From an uncultured bacterium (lineage in GTDB: Bacteria; Muiribacteriota; Ozemobacteria; Ozemobacterales; Ozemobacteraceae): a stretch of DNA of 64,000 nt. The notes below the pieces were generated by a model that was given only the letters and a program-made list of their open reading frames with translations, was not told the DNA's origin and did no database searches. This document shows, one piece after another, positions 61,401 to 64,000 of the stretch. Each line of letters opens with the position of its first letter. The stretch's first letter is position 1. Position numbers and translations under genes: made by a program. The stretch spans positions 1 to 64,000 of the forward strand of contig CALEDQ010000011.1 of NCBI GenBank assembly GCA_937949615.1, written 5' to 3'.

Positions 61401-64000
61401 GATGACCGGCCAGATTTAACAGGTAAGGTCTGCGCCTACAGGCGTGAAGCTGAACAGACAAGAAGCTTTAAAGTCAGCTTCCTGTCGGGTGTTGTGCTGC
61501 TGATGATACCTTTTTTGCTTATCCTGTGGGGGATTTTTCATGGCTTAAGCCAAAATAGTGATGAAACCGCCGGATTTAAACGCGAAAAGCTCCATCAGAA
61601 TCTTGAAATCAGCAGAAATCCACTGAATAAGAAGCAGCTGGTTGAAAGTCATATTCGTCAGACTCTCCAGGAAATGATGAATCTTCGAGGTTTCCCGACT
61701 TTGGCAGATGGCAGCTCGGCCAGTGCAGCCTGGCAGACAACTCTGGAGATGGAACTGCGCAAGGTTGGTCTGATTCCTGAAGAAATCATTTTTGCTGCGG
61801 TGCCGCCTGAAAAAAACATTGCAGCCACAGGCATTTCAAATGCTGCTTTTGCCATGTTGAGTCGCAGAGAAAAACTGTCTGAAACTTTAAAAGACTGCTT
61901 GCGTTGTTATAATCAGCAGTTTGACAGGTTTCTGCTGCCGCCGGCAGACCGCCTGAGCTATCTTGGTGATTACATGAGCGGACTTCTTCTCGTGAGAGAT
62001 ACACGTGCCAGGTTTGAAACGGTTAACATTGCCTCTGCCAGCTATTGGCTATATTGGCAGCCTCTTCACGAAAAGTCATACACTTCAGGGGCGAAGCACG
62101 CAAATGCCTTAAGATTTGGTAGAAAAGCGGCCGGAGAACATTTTTCAGATATCGCCGGCGGCATAATTCTTGTCTGTCATTCACCTGAGTCGGATGAGGT
62201 GCTGTGCCCTCCGCTTCCAGACAAAGATGCTGTTGTTTTTCATATCGGGCTCAAAGACAACAGGTTGATTGAAGTGGCCGGAAATTCAGGGCTGCTTTCA
62301 GAATTGCTGCCGGCCTGCGCCTCGGATACGGCTACGGCCGGGCAGCTCATTGCATTTTCACATCAGGCGCCAGGGTCAGATAAAGTGCTTGTAGAAAGCG
62401 TTATCAGCCAAGGTGACAACCCGGTGCTGCATGTTGCTGTCTCGCCATTCCGGCCGATCAGCGGATTCGGGTTAATGGCTGCAGCTTTTGCCGTGCTGCT
62501 TATGGCACTGTCTCTACTGGCTGTGTTGCTTCTGTGGTATCTCACATCTCAGGAGCGGGGGCTCGCGTCGACCGTGAGACGACAGATTATGGGCAGTTTC
62601 ACCGGCATGTTGCTGTTGCCGCTGGCAGGGCTGGTGACTGTTCTGGTAATGCTCGCCGGCGACTGGCAGAAGAACCTTGTCAATGAAAGTATTGAACGAT
62701 TCAGGCAGCAGGTTGACCAGACAGAACAGCAGATAAGATTTCATCATACTTTCAGTCCGATGCGTGTCAGAAAAATGCTTGAAAGAATTGGATTGAAAGA
62801 AGCACTGCAAAATTCCGACAGCCTTCAGCTGCAGAATCTTCTGACCAGGGCCTACCGGGCTATTTTACGTGACAGTCAGGGTCTTGGTGTTAATTCGGTT
62901 ATGATAGATGCTTCAGATGGCCGAAGCGAGTTCCTTGCAGTTGACGGCAGTCTTTCGTCGCCGGAAGATCCGATGAAAAGAGCTTTTTCATTTCATGCCC
63001 GCCGGGTAATTTCGCGTTTGAACAGAGGCAGCGAGGATGTGGCGGTCAGCTCAGCCAGTTCCGGAAAAGCAGATGCCGGTCTGGTAGACGAAATTACTAC
63101 CCAGCTTATTTTTGAAATTCTCGATTCCACCTTTGGCCCTGAAGCTTCTCTTAAAATACTGTTCGGTCAGCAGAGAGAAGTCGAGCTTTTCAGCAGTGTT
63201 TCAAACGATGTTTTGTTTCAGGAAATTTTCCCTGACATGAGTAAGCCCATGGGAACCGTGTTTACAATTTTTTCGCATCTGCACAGCAATATTTTTGCAG
63301 TTGCGCGAATTCTGGCGGCGCAACATTCTGAAAATGGCGAAAGGGCCGCGGGATTCTCCGTATTCTCTGCCAGCAGGTTGAATCCGGGGATGCCGATTCT
63401 GCCCGAAACCGGTGAAAAGTTGCCATTTATCAGAGAAGCAGCGGCAATTTCACTTTTAACCGGCCCTTATGAAGACGTTTACCGATATGACGGCGAAGAC
63501 TATTATGTCGTTGCCCAGCCCAGCATAACCTTTCCCCAGTTTGTTTTTACGGGCATAGCACTGCAGAAGCAGTTCTTTGGCCAGGTTCGTAATCGCCTGC
63601 TGCATTTTCTTGCCGCTATTTTGCTGTTTCTTCTTTTTATGATGTGGCTTTCTCTGCATACGGCCCGTGATATTACGGTTCCGCTTGAGCAGCTGCTGGC
63701 CGGAATTTCGCGTCTTAAAGCCGGTGACTTCAGCTGCAGACTGGCATTTGACCGTGCCGATGAGCTCGAAAACATCGCTGATGAATTTAACGGCATGGTT
63801 AAACAGCTGGCAGAAAAGGATATTCTCGTTCGCATGGTTTCTGAAAGTGCCGCAGAAATGGCGAGCTCTGCAGAGGCCGAATCAGACGCGAGAAGAGGGG
63901 TCAGAAAGCGTGCCGCGGTTGTGTATATGGGTGTGAACGGCTTCGAACACCTTGCTGCCAGAAGCAACCCGCTTGAAATGCAGAAATGTCTGAGCAGCTG
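58416..64000 (+). CDS. Giant tandem cyclase, two membrane-HAMP-cyclase modules (partial)
   Basis: Reading frame from GTG 58416 (AGGA ten bases upstream, stop codon directly before) with no stop to the window edge: 1861 codons so far. Module 1: membrane helix at about 9-30, extracytoplasmic region, helix pair at about 330-380, sensor, helix at about 684-703, HAMP at about 705-770, class III cyclase at about 785-965. Module 2: helix at about 1022-1045, extracytoplasmic region, helix pair at about 1350-1410, sensor, helix at about 1727-1748, HAMP at about 1750-1805, then a second cyclase domain starting at about 1830. Domain 1 keeps D794 (SDIRDFT) and D838 (FVGDAI), 44 apart, but has Arg834 for Lys and Lys917/Glu921 for the transition-state Asn/Arg. 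Domain 2 has Gly1839 (VYMGVNGF) at the first metal site. This resembles a mammalian-type C1-C2 fusion. Confidence 0.88.
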   Translation, partial: MLEVSRRRKLFFPYFLIIVLLSMSTAVLSSGWFILQNRRQQRLALVREDEARRILGIMAAGSKLEPYLTRVGSKVKPRLRKLLDDQSVASLNPHLQLLHSSFPVHELWAFSIMQNGSGQQVKPVLYPAMASGGRRGMARILNALTCHDQSAADEKLVDFIFGPGLTIENLFLRRGMPSRIIYRNQHHLMLWDIIEENGRPTGGFFLLVPDSSELNRYAMVRSAKLANSGHFHQQDADIRSCIAGYLRIFSSETGSILPARMLQLPELKEFLRQNSGGRRLPDLENRRLPWGEKYGDWELFTRTIPYSSHLAFVFLPAHNGYAVSDLTGRLKFHGLIVVLLILTGFSGLVAIPAIKLKTRFSLLFLSLASIPFSLIFAAGGLYLEEFEVSLVRETRQQLHKALSEFDQGVENTYLRYRSEFQELRNHPMLQATVSGKQEISEKLLDQIRSLLEGFSPPLPWGSIMLINPEGKSIDRFRSAYHKAALAGYSTFNRVGMLDAMRKGNSLPDIGTATSSSFINDRDVAVKRAFETLVRLPVCHGFVNKLVGQPTQVAFGSFSIVRIFDYFPSAADPKLVVSATWLEDELDWHFCSETLKKLRREYPGSRFAFYREQPDGLKVIAQSHTAHNLSMQAFSASLGNAFSFRHRREDQKLEVAFSSRRRPGIILAGEMETGFIAKRVKTMTRDFFLVFLVGLATIVFFRRFLTERLIRPFLLLQRSLSLLKSGRFERMPELKRSDEIAGIFLSFNEMLDGLQARQRLLSLVSGNALHIAREASLPAADSAARASSVIILVSDIRDFTTLCEKHPPDVITRLLNLHFDRMSQIIYSHGGEISRFVGDAIEASFPFPEEEAEISCRRAVEAGLVMLHTMKMINEERLRQGFFTYRIGIGLASGVSHFVQVGGRDRRTEILQLNKALKKANELEGLSRDFAACPMVIEKKLGEILETAGHFQGFLETRCFEHRTVYVFSATPDQNSFLKIENSQEYGSYENKIENFDDRPDLTGKVCAYRREAEQTRSFKVSFLSGVVLLMIPFLLILWGIFHGLSQNSDETAGFKREKLHQNLEISRNPLNKKQLVESHIRQTLQEMMNLRGFPTLADGSSASAAWQTTLEMELRKVGLIPEEIIFAAVPPEKNIAATGISNAAFAMLSRREKLSETLKDCLRCYNQQFDRFLLPPADRLSYLGDYMSGLLLVRDTRARFETVNIASASYWLYWQPLHEKSYTSGAKHANALRFGRKAAGEHFSDIAGGIILVCHSPESDEVLCPPLPDKDAVVFHIGLKDNRLIEVAGNSGLLSELLPACASDTATAGQLIAFSHQAPGSDKVLVESVISQGDNPVLHVAVSPFRPISGFGLMAAAFAVLLMALSLLAVLLLWYLTSQERGLASTVRRQIMGSFTGMLLLPLAGLVTVLVMLAGDWQKNLVNESIERFRQQVDQTEQQIRFHHTFSPMRVRKMLERIGLKEALQNSDSLQLQNLLTRAYRAILRDSQGLGVNSVMIDASDGRSEFLAVDGSLSSPEDPMKRAFSFHARRVISRLNRGSEDVAVSSASSGKADAGLVDEITTQLIFEILDSTFGPEASLKILFGQQREVELFSSVSNDVLFQEIFPDMSKPMGTVFTIFSHLHSNIFAVARILAAQHSENGERAAGFSVFSASRLNPGMPILPETGEKLPFIREAAAISLLTGPYEDVYRYDGEDYYVVAQPSITFPQFVFTGIALQKQFFGQVRNRLLHFLAAILLFLLFMMWLSLHTARDITVPLEQLLAGISRLKAGDFSCRLAFDRADELENIADEFNGMVKQLAEKDILVRMVSESAAEMASSAEAESDARRGVRKRAAVVYMGVNGFEHLAARSNPLEMQKCLSS

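Noticed and set aside
58670..63967. Many short minus-strand and off-frame ORFs across the right end
   Set aside because: They are shadows of the single plus-strand frame that starts at 58416 and stays open to 64000.

Overview
The window looks like the chromosome of a Gram-negative-type bacterium of uncertain phylum. It encodes a lipid-A-disaccharide synthase N-terminal-domain protein, many signal-peptide proteins, a PilT-like ATPase, and very large HAMP-containing cyclases and SpoIIE-type phosphatases. The mix of pilin-like Cys/Gly/His modules, WG, Sel1 and ankyrin repeats and oversized cyclase/phosphatase sensors reminds me of Candidatus Riflebacteria, but that is a weak inference with no search behind it.

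Layout. (1) 1-10.4 kb is a visibly AT-richer accessory island of defence-like and toxin-antitoxin genes: a restriction-like nuclease/TPR protein (42-926), a CoiA-like nuclease (1551-3032), a five-finger C2H2 zinc protein (3182-4309), an AlbA_2/Schlafen-type ATPase-like regulator with a GQVT minisatellite (4706-6172), a DUF433 antitoxin with a broken partner (6492-6787), an AbiEi/AbiEii type IV toxin-antitoxin pair (6829-8683) and a second HTH/nucleotidyltransferase pair (9197-10419). Operator-like palindromes sit at the promoters of the last two modules. (2) 10.5-22.5 kb is core metabolism and transport: azlCD, cstA followed by two novel membrane proteins, a flavin-dependent ferric-reductase-like protein, an acyltransferase, L-serine ammonia-lyase and a secreted ankyrin-like protein. 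(3) 22.6-34.3 kb is a signalling hub: two overlapping cyclase genes on the minus strand, divergent from two overlapping SpoIIE phosphatase genes on the plus strand. (4) 34.6-45 kb holds a secreted propeller-like protein, a family-6 DNA glycosylase, a 1478-residue octapeptide-repeat protein, a Sel1 protein, tRNA-Ala(CGC) and a WG-repeat protein. (5) 45.2-53 kb holds a secreted protein with three pilin-like Cys modules, a HEAT-PilT fusion, a secreted EndA-type nuclease and a cysteine-free thioredoxin-like protein. (6) 53-57.5 kb is a tightly overlapping minus-strand glycosylation operon (GT2, LAB_N, GT39, small membrane protein, GH13). (7) 58,416 to the right edge is one uninterrupted reading frame of more than 1861 codons, encoding two tandem membrane-HAMP-cyclase modules.

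The most interesting result concerns the cyclases. The two overlapping genes at 22583-28367 carry complementary active sites. The upstream protein has both metal-binding Asp (D805, D849) but has lost the transition-state Asn/Arg. The downstream protein has lost both Asp (A787, S831) but keeps Lys827, Asp891, Asn900 and Arg904. This is the division of labour of mammalian C1/C2 adenylyl cyclase, here in two overlapping bacterial genes. The giant gene at the right edge looks like a fused version: its first domain has D794/D838 but no Asn/Arg, and its second domain begins without the metal Asp. All these cyclases and the two SpoIIE proteins share the same membrane sensor layout, so outputs seem to have been swapped on a common receptor chassis. 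A second strong signal is the octapeptide protein, which has an exact higher-order period of 24 octads (193 residues).
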